Below are positions 38,326 through 46,897 of a DNA stretch of 64,000 nt, piece by piece (position 1 is the stretch's first letter; each line of letters opens with the position of its first letter). A program made the translations under genes and the position numbers. The notes below the pieces were generated by a model. It did no database searches and was not told the DNA's origin. It saw only the letters and a program-made list of their open reading frames with translations. The DNA comes from Acidobacteriota bacterium (lineage in GTDB: Bacteria; Acidobacteriota; Vicinamibacteria; Marinacidobacterales; Marinacidobacteraceae), in contig JAJEIY010000049.1 in assembly GCA_022828085.1 (NCBI GenBank), positions 124,001 through 188,000 on the forward strand. Direction: 5' to 3'.

Positions 38326-39314
38326 AGGCTGGCTGGTTCGCAGCCTGCGGCCTGGTCCTCGGTTCGTGCGGCGGGGGAGAGCCGCCCGCGCCCACCACGC
38401 CGCCGGCGCCCCCCGCCTCCGCCAGCGTCCGCGGGGTTCTCACGAGGACGGTGGAAGGCGGCCCGGTGGCGGGGGCGACGCTGAACGCCGGCGGGGTGAC
38501 GGCGCGCTCCGCAGCCGATGGATCCTTCGCGCTCGACCTCCCCGCCGGGGAACACCGGATCACGGTTTCCGGCCCCGGAATCGTCGAGCGCACCACCAGC
38601 ATCCGGGCGCCGAACGGGGCCCTGGCGCTCGACGCGATCCCGACGGGAGGGCCCTGGACGCTCGACTTCTACCGGGAACTCGCCCGGAACGGCGCCGGCG
38701 GCGGCGATCTGCAACCCCTCATCCCCTGGGAAGCCGAGCCGACCTTCTATATCGACGCCCGCCCGGAACCGACGACCGGCGCCGAGATCCCCGCCGAGAC
38801 CATCGACTTCGTGAGGGAGGCCATCCGGATCACGGTGCCGCTGCTCAGCGCCGGGCGCTACCGGGGCGAGCGGATCGAGGTGACGCGGGAGCCGCCGGCG
38901 GACATGACGCCGGGCACCGTGATCCTCCGCTGGAACACCGCCGAGGTGTCCGAGCACGCGGAGACGGCGAACGCCTTCGCCTACCGGGTCGGCGGCGACG
39001 CCAACGTGGTGGTGTTCCGCCATATCCCCGAGACCTGGGCGGTGCACCACGAGATCGGGCACGTGATGGGGCTCTACCACCCGCTGGGCGGCCTGCGGCC
39101 CTCCCACATGTGGTACTCGGGAGAACTCGAGCCGCCGCACTTCACCGAGTGGGACATCTTCCACGCCCAGGCGATCTACGCGCGGCCTCCCGGCAACAAG
39201 GACGTGGACGTGGACCCACCCGGGTTCGTGATCGGCGGGACGGCCGCCGCGGCCCCGACACGGGCCGGGCCGATCGTCTGTTCCTTCCCCGAGCGGCCCC
39301 CCCAGGGCCACTGA
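38322..39314 (+). CDS. Lipoprotein with carboxypeptidase-like domain and metzincin protease domain
   Basis: A lipobox VLGSC with Cys16 marks an outer-membrane or periplasmic lipoprotein of 330 residues. A small carboxypeptidase-regulatory-like beta domain (GVLTRTVEGGPVAGATLNAG, then PAGEHRITVSGPG) is followed by a zinc protease core with HEIGHVMGLYH (243-253), three His ligands and the catalytic Glu, plus Met263 as a Met-turn candidate. This is the metzincin pattern HExxHxxGxxH. ATG 38322 overlaps the symporter stop in ATGA, so translation is coupled. Function unknown; the transporter may import its products. Confidence 0.82.
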   Translation: MKAGWFAACGLVLGSCGGGEPPAPTTPPAPPASASVRGVLTRTVEGGPVAGATLNAGGVTARSAADGSFALDLPAGEHRITVSGPGIVERTTSIRAPNGALALDAIPTGGPWTLDFYRELARNGAGGGDLQPLIPWEAEPTFYIDARPEPTTGAEIPAETIDFVREAIRITVPLLSAGRYRGERIEVTREPPADMTPGTVILRWNTAEVSEHAETANAFAYRVGGDANVVVFRHIPETWAVHHEIGHVMGLYHPLGGLRPSHMWYSGELEPPHFTEWDIFHAQAIYARPPGNKDVDVDPPGFVIGGTAAAAPTRAGPIVCSFPERPPQGH

Positions 39315-39318
39315 CCGC

Positions 39319-40962
39319 TCAGCGGACCAGCAGGTTCCGGGCCCTCCGGTCGGCGGCCGGGTCCTCGAGCGCCGCCAGCAGCCAGGCCCCGAAGTGCGGC
39401 CCGTAGCGGTTTGCGAAGACGAGCGGACTGAGCCGGCGTTCCTGCGGCGCGCCGCCGGGGAAGAGCGCGTTCCGGGCGCGCAGGAAACGCTGCCGGCGTT
39501 CGTCGTCGCGGCGCTTCGCGGCGCGGACGCTCTTGGCCTCGAGATCCGCGAGGATCGCGCGCACCTTGCCGCGGGCGCGCCGGACCGCCGCCGTGAGGCT
39601 CCTGTCGACGGCGCCGGCCGCCCGCTCGACGTCTTCAAGCGAGGAGTCCACGACGTCGTTGGCCTCGGCGAAGGCCGCCTGGGCGGCGGGATCGGCGGCC
39701 CGCCGATTGAGGGCCGCCTCGTCGCCGGCCGAGAGTTCGTCGAATCCGATCCCGTCCTCGTCCAGCACGCGAAGCTGGGAGTTCGTGAGGACGGCGATCT
39801 GATGACGGGGGATCACGAGGGGACGCGGGATCCGGTGGAGGCGGTAGAGATCCCCCATCTGGGCGTGGTAAGCGATCTCCGACGGCCCGCCGACGTACAT
39901 CGCGGTCGGCAGCAGGAAATCCTGGACCAGCGGCCTGAGCAGCACGGCGGCGCTGAGGCGCTCGACGCAGCCGTCGAGGACGGCCTCCGGCCGGCCTCCG
40001 GCGGCATCGGTCCGCACCCGGGCCCGCACTCCGTCACTCCCGGTGCAGAAGACACCGTAACCCTCGGGGGCTGCCTGTCCCTGGAATCCGATCGCCTCGA
40101 TCTCCCGGGTGCGGTCCGTGATGTGACGGCGGCCTTCGACCTCGTGCCGGATCGCGGTCTCATACACCGGAAAGGCGAGCCGCTTCAACTCCGGACTGGT
40201 AGGGTCCATCACCACGAGACCCGAACCGCGCGAGAGGTGGAGGAGGAGGCGGCCGAACGCTTCCGAAAGCGACCGGCCCGGCGCGTAGCAGTCCCGGGCG
40301 GCGAGCAGCAGATCCCCCGTGTATTCCGTTTCGGGAAGGATCTCCGGCAACTGCTCGTGCAGGTCGAGGATCGAGTCGTCCAGGACCCGGCGGAACGCCG
40401 GCAGCCCGACGTGTTCGTCCTCCGGCTCGTAGCGAAGCGCGTGGGGGGAGCCCGAGCGGTCCAGCAGCCAGGCGTTTCGAATCTCCTCGAAGTCGTGATC
40501 GTCACCCTCGATCCAGAAGACCGGGACCACGGGCTGGCCCGTCCGCGCCTCCAGCTCGCGGGCGGCGGCGGCGGTGGACATCGCCTTGATGAGCGAATAG
40601 AGCGGGCCCCCGAAGAGTCCGGGTTGCTGGCCGGTGACGACCGCCAGCGTTTGCGGATCGCCAAGCCGCTCTGTCGAAGCGAGAGCGTCCGCGTCGGCGC
40701 CCCAGGCGCGGTTCGTCGTCCCGATCACCTCGGCGGCGGCGGCCCGCGCGGCGTCGGGAGGTCTGGGGATCCCGATGCGCGCGTAGGCTGTCGCCGCGAA
40801 GGGGTCGGGAAGCAGGTCGGAGAAACGTTCGGGACTGCGGGTCCAGGCGTCGAAGAAGGTCCCCGGGCGGAAGGGAAGGGTGCGGAGACTGGTGGGGGTC
40901 TGCGCGGCGGCCGGCCCGTGGCCGGGGACGGTAGTTTCGCTGGGGATTCCTGGAGGGGTCAT
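39319..40962 (-). CDS. bshC: Bacillithiol synthesis cysteine-adding enzyme
   Basis: This 547-residue putative cysteine ligase adds Cys to glucosaminyl-malate in the last step of bacillithiol synthesis. Recognisable BshC blocks are VVTGQQPGLFGGPLYSLIKA, WIEGDDHDFEEI and TAMYVGGPSEIAYHAQMGDLY, with the C-terminal coiled region RARNALFPGGAPQER, then NRYGPHFGAWLL. ATG 40962 overlaps the lepB stop by 4 bases. bshA and bshB are not in the window. Confidence 0.93.
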   Translation of the reverse strand: MTPPGIPSETTVPGHGPAAAQTPTSLRTLPFRPGTFFDAWTRSPERFSDLLPDPFAATAYARIGIPRPPDAARAAAAEVIGTTNRAWGADADALASTERLGDPQTLAVVTGQQPGLFGGPLYSLIKAMSTAAAARELEARTGQPVVPVFWIEGDDHDFEEIRNAWLLDRSGSPHALRYEPEDEHVGLPAFRRVLDDSILDLHEQLPEILPETEYTGDLLLAARDCYAPGRSLSEAFGRLLLHLSRGSGLVVMDPTSPELKRLAFPVYETAIRHEVEGRRHITDRTREIEAIGFQGQAAPEGYGVFCTGSDGVRARVRTDAAGGRPEAVLDGCVERLSAAVLLRPLVQDFLLPTAMYVGGPSEIAYHAQMGDLYRLHRIPRPLVIPRHQIAVLTNSQLRVLDEDGIGFDELSAGDEAALNRRAADPAAQAAFAEANDVVDSSLEDVERAAGAVDRSLTAAVRRARGKVRAILADLEAKSVRAAKRRDDERRQRFLRARNALFPGGAPQERRLSPLVFANRYGPHFGAWLLAALEDPAADRRARNLLVR

Positions 40963-41528
40963 CGGGTCACGAGTCCGATCCGGCGCCACGGAAACACCCG
41001 GAACACGGCCTCCCCAAGGATGGCGTCTCGGGAGACGGCGCCCCAGTGACGGCTGTCGCTGCTGCCGCTCCGGTTGTCGCCGAGCACGAAGTACTCGCGG
41101 GCGGCGAGGGCGATCGCGACGGAGCCGGGTCCGCCGATGGTGGCGGGATCGCCCGTCCCCGCGGCGTTGGCTACCGGTGTCACCACGTCGTGGAGTGGGC
41201 GGCCGGTTCCGGACCCGGGCAGCACCCGCACCTCGTTGCCCAGAAAACGGACCGTGTCACCCGGCACGCCGATGACGCGCTTCACCATGACGGTGTCCTG
41301 GTTGGAGGGGTCACGGAACAGCACCACGTCGCCGCGGGTGATGGAAGCGAGGCGCATTCCCACCTTGTTGACCAGCACCCGTTCTCCGGAGCGGAGCGTC
41401 GGCGCCATGCTCGAGCCCTGGATCCGGTAGACCTGAGCCCCATGCGCCATGACCACCCAGGCGACCGCGGCCGCGATGGCCGCGGTCCGCGTGAAACGCA
41501 GCATCGGGTGGAGGAGGCGCGGCGGCAT
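40959..41528 (-). CDS. lepB: Signal peptidase I
   Basis: This 189-residue inner-membrane Ser/Lys peptidase removes signal peptides of Sec-exported proteins. One N-terminal membrane segment (AAIAAAVAWVVMAHG) leads to the catalytic Ser40 in IQGSSMAPTL. The general base Lys83 is in DTVMVKRVIGVPGD, and the final conserved box is YFVLGDNRSGSSDSRHWG. Its start shares one base with the argS stop and its end overlaps bshC, so the three genes form a tight operon. The product is of the short single-membrane-span type. Confidence 0.95.
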   Translation of the reverse strand: MPPRLLHPMLRFTRTAAIAAAVAWVVMAHGAQVYRIQGSSMAPTLRSGERVLVNKVGMRLASITRGDVVLFRDPSNQDTVMVKRVIGVPGDTVRFLGNEVRVLPGSGTGRPLHDVVTPVANAAGTGDPATIGGPGSVAIALAAREYFVLGDNRSGSSDSRHWGAVSRDAILGEAVFRVFPWRRIGLVTR

Positions 41529-43438
41529 CACATCCGTTCCGGAACCGGGATTCCGAGGAGGGCGAGTCCCTGCCGGTGCTGGGCGAGGAAGGTCTCCACC
41601 GCGTAGGTGCGCAGCGCGCGCGCGGCGTCGTCCCGCTCGCCGGCGATGCGGTAGCGGTGGTAGAAGCCGTTGAAGCGCTGCGCTCCTTCGTAGGCCCAGC
41701 GGGCGAGGACCTGCGGGTCCTCGCTGGCGGCGGCCGCCGCGGCCGCTTCCCGGAGGCCGAGGGCGCCGCGCAGCAGGATCCAGAGGTCCGCGGCCTCCTC
41801 CGGGTCCCGTTCCGCGAGGAGGCCGTCGAAATCCTGCGGGGGAGGGGGCGGGCCCTCGGGAAGGGGGCGCCCGATGCGGGCCAGGATCTTCGCCGCCCGG
41901 ACCGCCGCGTACTGCAGGTACGGCCCGGTGGCTCCCTCGAGGCTGAGCGCCTCTTCGAGATCGAACACGATGAGCTGGTTCTTGGTCACCCGCACCATCA
42001 GGTAGCGCAGCGCCCCGACCGCGATGGCGAGCGCTACGGCCTGCCGCTCCTGCGCCGGCAGGTCCGGATTGCGCGCCGCGACTTCCTCGGCGGCGCGTCC
42101 CAGCAGGGCGTCGAGGAAATCGTCGGCCTTGATGCCGACGCCCTTCCGGCCGGAAACCTCCACCGCACCATCCCCGGCGGCGGAGCCAAGCCCGAGGGCC
42201 GCGACCGTGCCCGGGGTCAGGGCCACCATCTCGTAGGAAAGGTGCCGGGTCCGGGACCGGTCGGTTTCGGAAGTCAGGCTGGCGACCGCCTGCTGCACGA
42301 CCTGCTGGGTATAGGACTGCCGGGCGTCGATGACGTGATGGACGAGCGCCGCCGAACCGAAACGGGGCGTGTCGGGCTCTTCCGGCCCGGAGGTGCTGAT
42401 CCAGGCCCGGCTGCCGCCGGGATACTCGTGGAACCGCCGCCAGCGGAAATCGCGGTCCAGCAGACCCAGTTGCCACATCTGGTAGGCGATGTCCTTCCCC
42501 ACATAGGTCACCGTGGCGTTCGAACGCACGATGACCTTTTCGCCGTCCTGGGCGAGATCGGTGTCCATGACCCAGCAGCCGCGGTTCCGGCCGGAATCAC
42601 TCAGGCGGATGGCGCGGGCGTCCCGGAGAAGCTCGAATGCCCGCTCCCAGAAGTGGAGGCGAAGGATCGACTTCTCGCACGGCAGGAGGTCGTAGCGGAC
42701 CCCGATCCGATCCATGGTCTCCAGGTGCCGGCGCGCGACGGCCCTTGCCACGATGGTCCCGATCCCGGCCCACGGTTCCTCGCCGCGCTCGAGTCCGTGG
42801 AGGGCTTGCTGGCGCGCCGGGGGCCCTTCCGGGTCCTCTTCGATCCAGCGGGACACCTCGGTGTAGAGATCCCAGCAGAGATAGTCGAAGCGCGGTTGTC
42901 CGGCGAGCCGGCGCACGTCCTCCGCGTTCGCGCCGCGGAGCCGAACAAAGCCGAGGACCACGTCCGCGACCTGGACGCCGGTGTCGTCGGTGTAGGTCTG
43001 AATCTCGATCCGGTGCCCGAGGAAACGCAGAATGCGGGCGAAGGAATCCCCGAGCGCGGCGTTCCGCAGGTGCCCGATGTGGGCCGCCTTGTTGGGGTTG
43101 ATGCTGGTGTGCTCGACGACGTGGATGCCGTCGGGAACGTCGGCGTTCGTTCCGGCGAGCGACTCCCGGATCCACATTTCCCGGTTCAGGAACACGTTGA
43201 CGTACCCGGGGCCGGCCACTTCCACCCGCCGCACTTCCGGACGCTCGGAGAGCGCCTCGGCGAGCGTCTCGGCGATCTCCCGGGGCGGCCGGCGCAGGGT
43301 GCGCGCCAGTCCGAAGGCCGCCGGGAACGCGAGATCCCCCTGGTCCGGCGACGGAGGAATCTCCGACACCACGGAGAAATCCGGAGCTCCGGCGTTGGCG
43401 GCGGTCTCCCGGATGACCTCCTCGAGCGCGGCGAACAT
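41528..43438 (-). CDS. argS: Arginyl-tRNA synthetase
   Basis: This 636-residue class I enzyme (EC 6.1.1.19) has the Add-1 N-terminal domain, the HIGH motif in NPNKAAHIGHLRNAALGDS, ETYTDDTG-like QTYTDDTGVQVAD, and a KMSK equivalent in SGRKGVGIKADD, as in many ArgS that lack a canonical KMSK. The C-terminal DALR anticodon-binding domain includes YLQYAAVRAAKIL and LPEGPPPP. It lies 11 bases after a VWA gene and is coupled to lepB. Confidence 0.96.
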   Translation of the reverse strand: MFAALEEVIRETAANAGAPDFSVVSEIPPSPDQGDLAFPAAFGLARTLRRPPREIAETLAEALSERPEVRRVEVAGPGYVNVFLNREMWIRESLAGTNADVPDGIHVVEHTSINPNKAAHIGHLRNAALGDSFARILRFLGHRIEIQTYTDDTGVQVADVVLGFVRLRGANAEDVRRLAGQPRFDYLCWDLYTEVSRWIEEDPEGPPARQQALHGLERGEEPWAGIGTIVARAVARRHLETMDRIGVRYDLLPCEKSILRLHFWERAFELLRDARAIRLSDSGRNRGCWVMDTDLAQDGEKVIVRSNATVTYVGKDIAYQMWQLGLLDRDFRWRRFHEYPGGSRAWISTSGPEEPDTPRFGSAALVHHVIDARQSYTQQVVQQAVASLTSETDRSRTRHLSYEMVALTPGTVAALGLGSAAGDGAVEVSGRKGVGIKADDFLDALLGRAAEEVAARNPDLPAQERQAVALAIAVGALRYLMVRVTKNQLIVFDLEEALSLEGATGPYLQYAAVRAAKILARIGRPLPEGPPPPPQDFDGLLAERDPEEAADLWILLRGALGLREAAAAAAASEDPQVLARWAYEGAQRFNGFYHRYRIAGERDDAARALRTYAVETFLAQHRQGLALLGIPVPERM

Positions 43439-43449
43439 CGGCGCGGAGT

Positions 43450-44415
43450 CTAGTCGCCGACTTCCGGTTCGCTCGAGGGTTCGTAGGGCCCGTAGTAGCC
43501 CCGGCGGGCCCGTACTTCCACGTCGTCGAGGCCCGGCGCCGTCACCTCCACCTCGATTCGGCGGTAGCGTCCCTCGCGCCGCGTGTTCGACGAGGCGTAG
43601 CCGATCGTGTACTGACTGTAGAGCTCGTCGAGGATGCGGTCGTAGAGCTCGTCGAGCTTCTCGAGGGACGAAGCCAGGGCGTAGGAACCACCGGTAGCAT
43701 CGGCAATGGCGCGCAGGAAGCGGCCGTGCTCGAAGACCTGGGCATGCCGGCTGCGGTCCCCGAACTGGATCGAGTGGATCGTGGTGTCCCCGAGCTTCAC
43801 CAGATCGAGGGCCTCCGAGAACATCAGGGTGGACCGGGAGTCGGCGCCGTCGCTGAGCACCGCGAGCGTCTTCCGGCCGTCGTAGTCGTAGACGCGATCC
43901 AGAAAGGTGGCCACCGCGTCGTAGAGCGCCGTCCAGCCCTCCGCCTCGATGTCGTAGATCCGGTTGGAGATGATGCGCTGGTCGTCGCTCGAGTACTCGG
44001 ACAGCCAGATGTTCTCGTCGAAGCTGATGACGAACAGGTTCTCGGTCCGCGGGATGTTCGTGAGGAACTTGATCGCCGCTTCGTGGAGGAGCGGCAGATC
44101 CTCCTCCATGCTGCCCGACGAATCGAGGAGCAGCCCCATCACCTGTTTCTGGGAGAGTTCTTCCTTCTGGTCCGGGGGCAGATCCACCCAGGATTCCTCG
44201 AGTCCCGCTCCGAAGACGAGGATCTCCTGTTCGACCCCGTCCTCCAGGACCCGGAAGTTCCCGGCGCCGAGACCGGTGACGAACTCGCCATCCTCGGTGG
44301 AGACCGCCACCGGTACCGAAACCAGGTCCACGCCTCCCTCGAACTGGAAGATCTCCTGTTCCTGGGCAGCGGCGGTGGAGGCGATCAGGATCGCCCCGGT
44401 CATGGCCAGGCGCAT
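43450..44415 (-). CDS. VWA-domain protein of the Acidobacteria-associated type
   Basis: This 321-residue exported protein has a signal peptide (LAMTGAILIASTAAAQ), then VDLVSVPVAVSTEDGEFVTGL, which begins the domain seen in the VWFA-related family abundant in Acidobacteria. The MIDAS motif is DSSGS in LLLDSSGSM. The second metal residue lies in VLSDGADSRS. The C-terminal QYTIGYASSNTRREGRYRRIEV ends in a short beta tail (VRARRGYYGP), also typical. Function unknown, but such proteins probably bind partners in the periplasm. It lies 11 bases before argS and 34 after HMT-MTHFR. Confidence 0.88.
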   Translation of the reverse strand: MRLAMTGAILIASTAAAQEQEIFQFEGGVDLVSVPVAVSTEDGEFVTGLGAGNFRVLEDGVEQEILVFGAGLEESWVDLPPDQKEELSQKQVMGLLLDSSGSMEEDLPLLHEAAIKFLTNIPRTENLFVISFDENIWLSEYSSDDQRIISNRIYDIEAEGWTALYDAVATFLDRVYDYDGRKTLAVLSDGADSRSTLMFSEALDLVKLGDTTIHSIQFGDRSRHAQVFEHGRFLRAIADATGGSYALASSLEKLDELYDRILDELYSQYTIGYASSNTRREGRYRRIEVEVTAPGLDDVEVRARRGYYGPYEPSSEPEVGD

Positions 44416-44449
44416 TCGGGAGATTCTGCCACTGCTCCCCCTGCCGCGT

Positions 44450-46315
44450 TCAAATCAGTCCGGTCACGCTCCGAATGGCCAGGTCGAATCGATTGAAGGG
44501 CGGCATCACATAGACCCCGGCGGCGAGATCCCGCGCCGCGGCGACCATGTCGCGCGCCACCGAGACACCGACCTCCCGCGCCCGCTGCCGGGTGGGCGCC
44601 GCCGCCAGGCGGTTCCGGACCGACTGCGGGACGCTCATTCCGGGAACCTCGTTGTGGAGAAACTCCGCGTTTCGGGAGCTGACCAGGGGCAGGACCCCCG
44701 CGAGAACGGGAATGCCGTAGCCGCGGACGTCGTTCACGAAGCGCTCGAGCAGGCCGGTTTCGTACACCGGCTGGGTGAGGCAGTACTGGGCGCCGGCTTC
44801 GGCCTTCTTCTCGAACTTCCCCATCTCCCCTTCGAGATCGGCAGCCGCCGGGTTCGCACCCACCCCGATGTGGAACGGAAGGGCTGCCCCGAGCGGATTC
44901 CCCGCGAGATCCAGGCCGTGGTTCAGGCCGCGGAGGATGCGTACGAGGCCGACCGAGTCCACGTCGAAGACCGGGGTCGCGTGGGGATAGTCGCCGAGCT
45001 TCGGCGGGTCGCCGGTGACCGCCAGCAGATTGCGGATGCCGAGGGCGTGGGCTCCCAGCAGGTCCGACTGGATGCCGATGAGATTCCGGTCGCGGCACTG
45101 GTAGTGGAGGATGGTCTCGATTTCGCCGCCCCGCTCGAGCAGCGCCGCGAACGCGATGGCGCTCATCCGGGCGGTGGCCCGAGGCCCGTCCGCCACGTTC
45201 ACGAAGCGGATGCCCGCCTCCGCCAGGTCACGGACCCTGGCGAGGAATTTGTCCGGCTCGGCGCCGCGCGGCGGATCCATCTCCACCGACACCGCGAACC
45301 GGCCCTCCGCGAGGCAGCGGGCCAGGCCCGAGCGTTCGGGGACCGGCACAGCCGGGGCTTCGACCGGCCCCTCCGCCGCCGGAGCGGCGGCGGGCAGCCG
45401 CGCAGGGGCCTTCACCCGGTCCGCGCGAGCACCCGCGGAGGCCGCGCGGACGACCCCGGCCACCGCGCCGATGTGCTCGGCGCCGGTTCCGCAGCAACCG
45501 CCGATGAGCGAGACCCCGAGACGCAGATACCGCTTGGCGTAGTGAGCCACGTAGTCCGGAGACGACGGGTAGAGGAAACGCCCTTCGATCCGCTCGGGAA
45601 TACCGGCGTTCGGTTGGGCGATCAGAGGGAGGTTCACGGCGTCCCGCATGCGCTCGAGCGCGGTGAGGGTGGTGTCGGGGCCCACCCCGCAGTTCGAGCC
45701 GACCGCGTCGGCCCCGTCTCGCTCGAGCGTCTGCGCCGCCTGGTCCGCCGCCACCCCGAACAGGGTCGTGGCCTGCTCGGAGAACGTCATCAGCACCACG
45801 ACGCCGATGTCGGGCGCCACCTCCCGGGCGGCCAAAAGCGCCAATCGGGCTTCCGCGAGGCTGGTGAAGGTTTCGATCAGGATCGCGTCGGCGCCGCTCT
45901 CGACCAGCGCGACGATCTGTTCCCGGAATCCGGCGGCGAACTCCGGAGCCTTCTCCTCGTCGAGCGGGCCGACGACTTCCCCGCTCGGCCCCACGGATCC
46001 GAACACCAGGTTGCCGGGTCGGACGGCGTTCCGGGCCACTGCGACGCCGGCCGCGTTGATCTTCGCCACTTCGGAGGCGAGCCCGTGCCGGCCCAGCTTC
46101 CACGGGTTGGCTCCGAACGTGTTGGTGCTGATCACCTCGGCGCCGGCGGCGAGATGGGCGGCGTGGACGGCGCGGACCCGGCCGGGATCCGACCGGTTCA
46201 GATCCTCGAAGGAGCGCCGGGCGGCGACGCCGCCGGCATAGAGCGCGGTGCCGAGAGCCCCGTCGCCGACGCGCGGCCGCTCCCGCAGGAAAGCGGCCAG
46301 TTCGGAGCGGCGCAT
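44450..46315 (-). CDS. Bifunctional homocysteine S-methyltransferase / methylenetetrahydrofolate reductase
   Basis: This is a 621-residue two-domain protein. Residues about 1-290 form a homocysteine methyltransferase (DGALGTALY, STNTFGANPWKL, and the zinc Cys pair in GGCCGTGAEHI). Residues about 330-621 form an MTHFR domain (SVEMDPPRGAEP, the FVNVADGPRATARMSA segment, and CLTQPVY with ETGLLERF). It supplies 5-methyl-THF and may also methylate homocysteine from another donor. It belongs to the same methionine cycle as metH, 7.5 kb away. Confidence 0.93.
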   Translation of the reverse strand: MRRSELAAFLRERPRVGDGALGTALYAGGVAARRSFEDLNRSDPGRVRAVHAAHLAAGAEVISTNTFGANPWKLGRHGLASEVAKINAAGVAVARNAVRPGNLVFGSVGPSGEVVGPLDEEKAPEFAAGFREQIVALVESGADAILIETFTSLAEARLALLAAREVAPDIGVVVLMTFSEQATTLFGVAADQAAQTLERDGADAVGSNCGVGPDTTLTALERMRDAVNLPLIAQPNAGIPERIEGRFLYPSSPDYVAHYAKRYLRLGVSLIGGCCGTGAEHIGAVAGVVRAASAGARADRVKAPARLPAAAPAAEGPVEAPAVPVPERSGLARCLAEGRFAVSVEMDPPRGAEPDKFLARVRDLAEAGIRFVNVADGPRATARMSAIAFAALLERGGEIETILHYQCRDRNLIGIQSDLLGAHALGIRNLLAVTGDPPKLGDYPHATPVFDVDSVGLVRILRGLNHGLDLAGNPLGAALPFHIGVGANPAAADLEGEMGKFEKKAEAGAQYCLTQPVYETGLLERFVNDVRGYGIPVLAGVLPLVSSRNAEFLHNEVPGMSVPQSVRNRLAAAPTRQRAREVGVSVARDMVAAARDLAAGVYVMPPFNRFDLAIRSVTGLI

Positions 46316-46372
46316 GCGATCCCGGTGTCGTCCGCTACGGGTCCGGGCGCCCGCGCCGGGCTCCTGGCGCCC

Positions 46373-46559
46373 CTAGCAGCCTGTGGAGAAAGTCACGTGA
46401 GCAACGAGAACAGGGAGGCGCCCGCCTGACAAGGCGCGTGAGGGAGGAATACCGAGCGTATTCCGGCCGAAACGCAACGATGAAGGTCGCGCAGCGGCCC
46501 GGTTCAGGCGGGATGCATCCACGTTCGAATGCCGCGTGACTTTTTCCACAGGCTGCTAG
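46373..46559. mobile_element. MITE-like element, 187 bp with 25-bp inverted ends
   Basis: The left end (46373-46397) and right end (46535-46559) are inverted repeats of 25 bases with one mismatch. Both ends start with CTAG followed by CAGCCTGTGGA. The interior has no gene but contains a perfect hairpin GGAATAC/GTATTCC (46446-46464). CTAG at both edges is palindromic, so a 2- or 4-base target duplication (TA or CTAG) would be compatible. The 3' end of the small gene to the right reads its stop codon TAG out of the element end. No transposase is nearby, so it would depend on a helper elsewhere. Confidence 0.7.
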
Positions 46560-46867
46560 TACCCGGTCACCCAGCGGTGATCCACGACGAAGCGGAAACC
46601 GGACGCCAGCGGGCGGAGGCCGAGTTCCGCGACCAGCGAACGCGAAAAGGCCCGCCCCAGGATGGCGTTCACGTCTTCTCCGCTGCTCGCGGCCGCTTCG
46701 TCGGCGGCGCTCGACGCCAGGTCGGTCACCAGCATGGTGCCCTCGACCGTTTGGCTCCCGGAGACCACCCTCAGGGACCAGGGTTGGTGCTTGTCGGTTT
46801 CGGCCCGTTCGGCGATTTCCGCGGCGCCTTCCCAGCGGGCGCCACGGCCTTCAAAGCTGACCTGCAT
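46556..46867 (-). CDS. Small hypothetical protein, possibly truncated by a MITE-like element
   Basis: The 103-residue product has no family I recognise. It begins MQVSFEGRGARWEGAAEIAE and includes a polar middle (TDLASSAADEAAASSGED) and ends in RFVVDHRWVTGY. Its TAG stop is formed by bases 46556-46558 inside the right end of the repeat element, so the reading frame may once have continued. It lies 30 bases after the peroxidase stop on the same strand. Codon use looks genuine, but function is unknown. Confidence 0.55.
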   Translation of the reverse strand: MQVSFEGRGARWEGAAEIAERAETDKHQPWSLRVVSGSQTVEGTMLVTDLASSAADEAAASSGEDVNAILGRAFSRSLVAELGLRPLASGFRFVVDHRWVTGY

Positions 46868-46897
46868 GCCGCGGGATTCTAGTGTGGTGTCCCGGAA

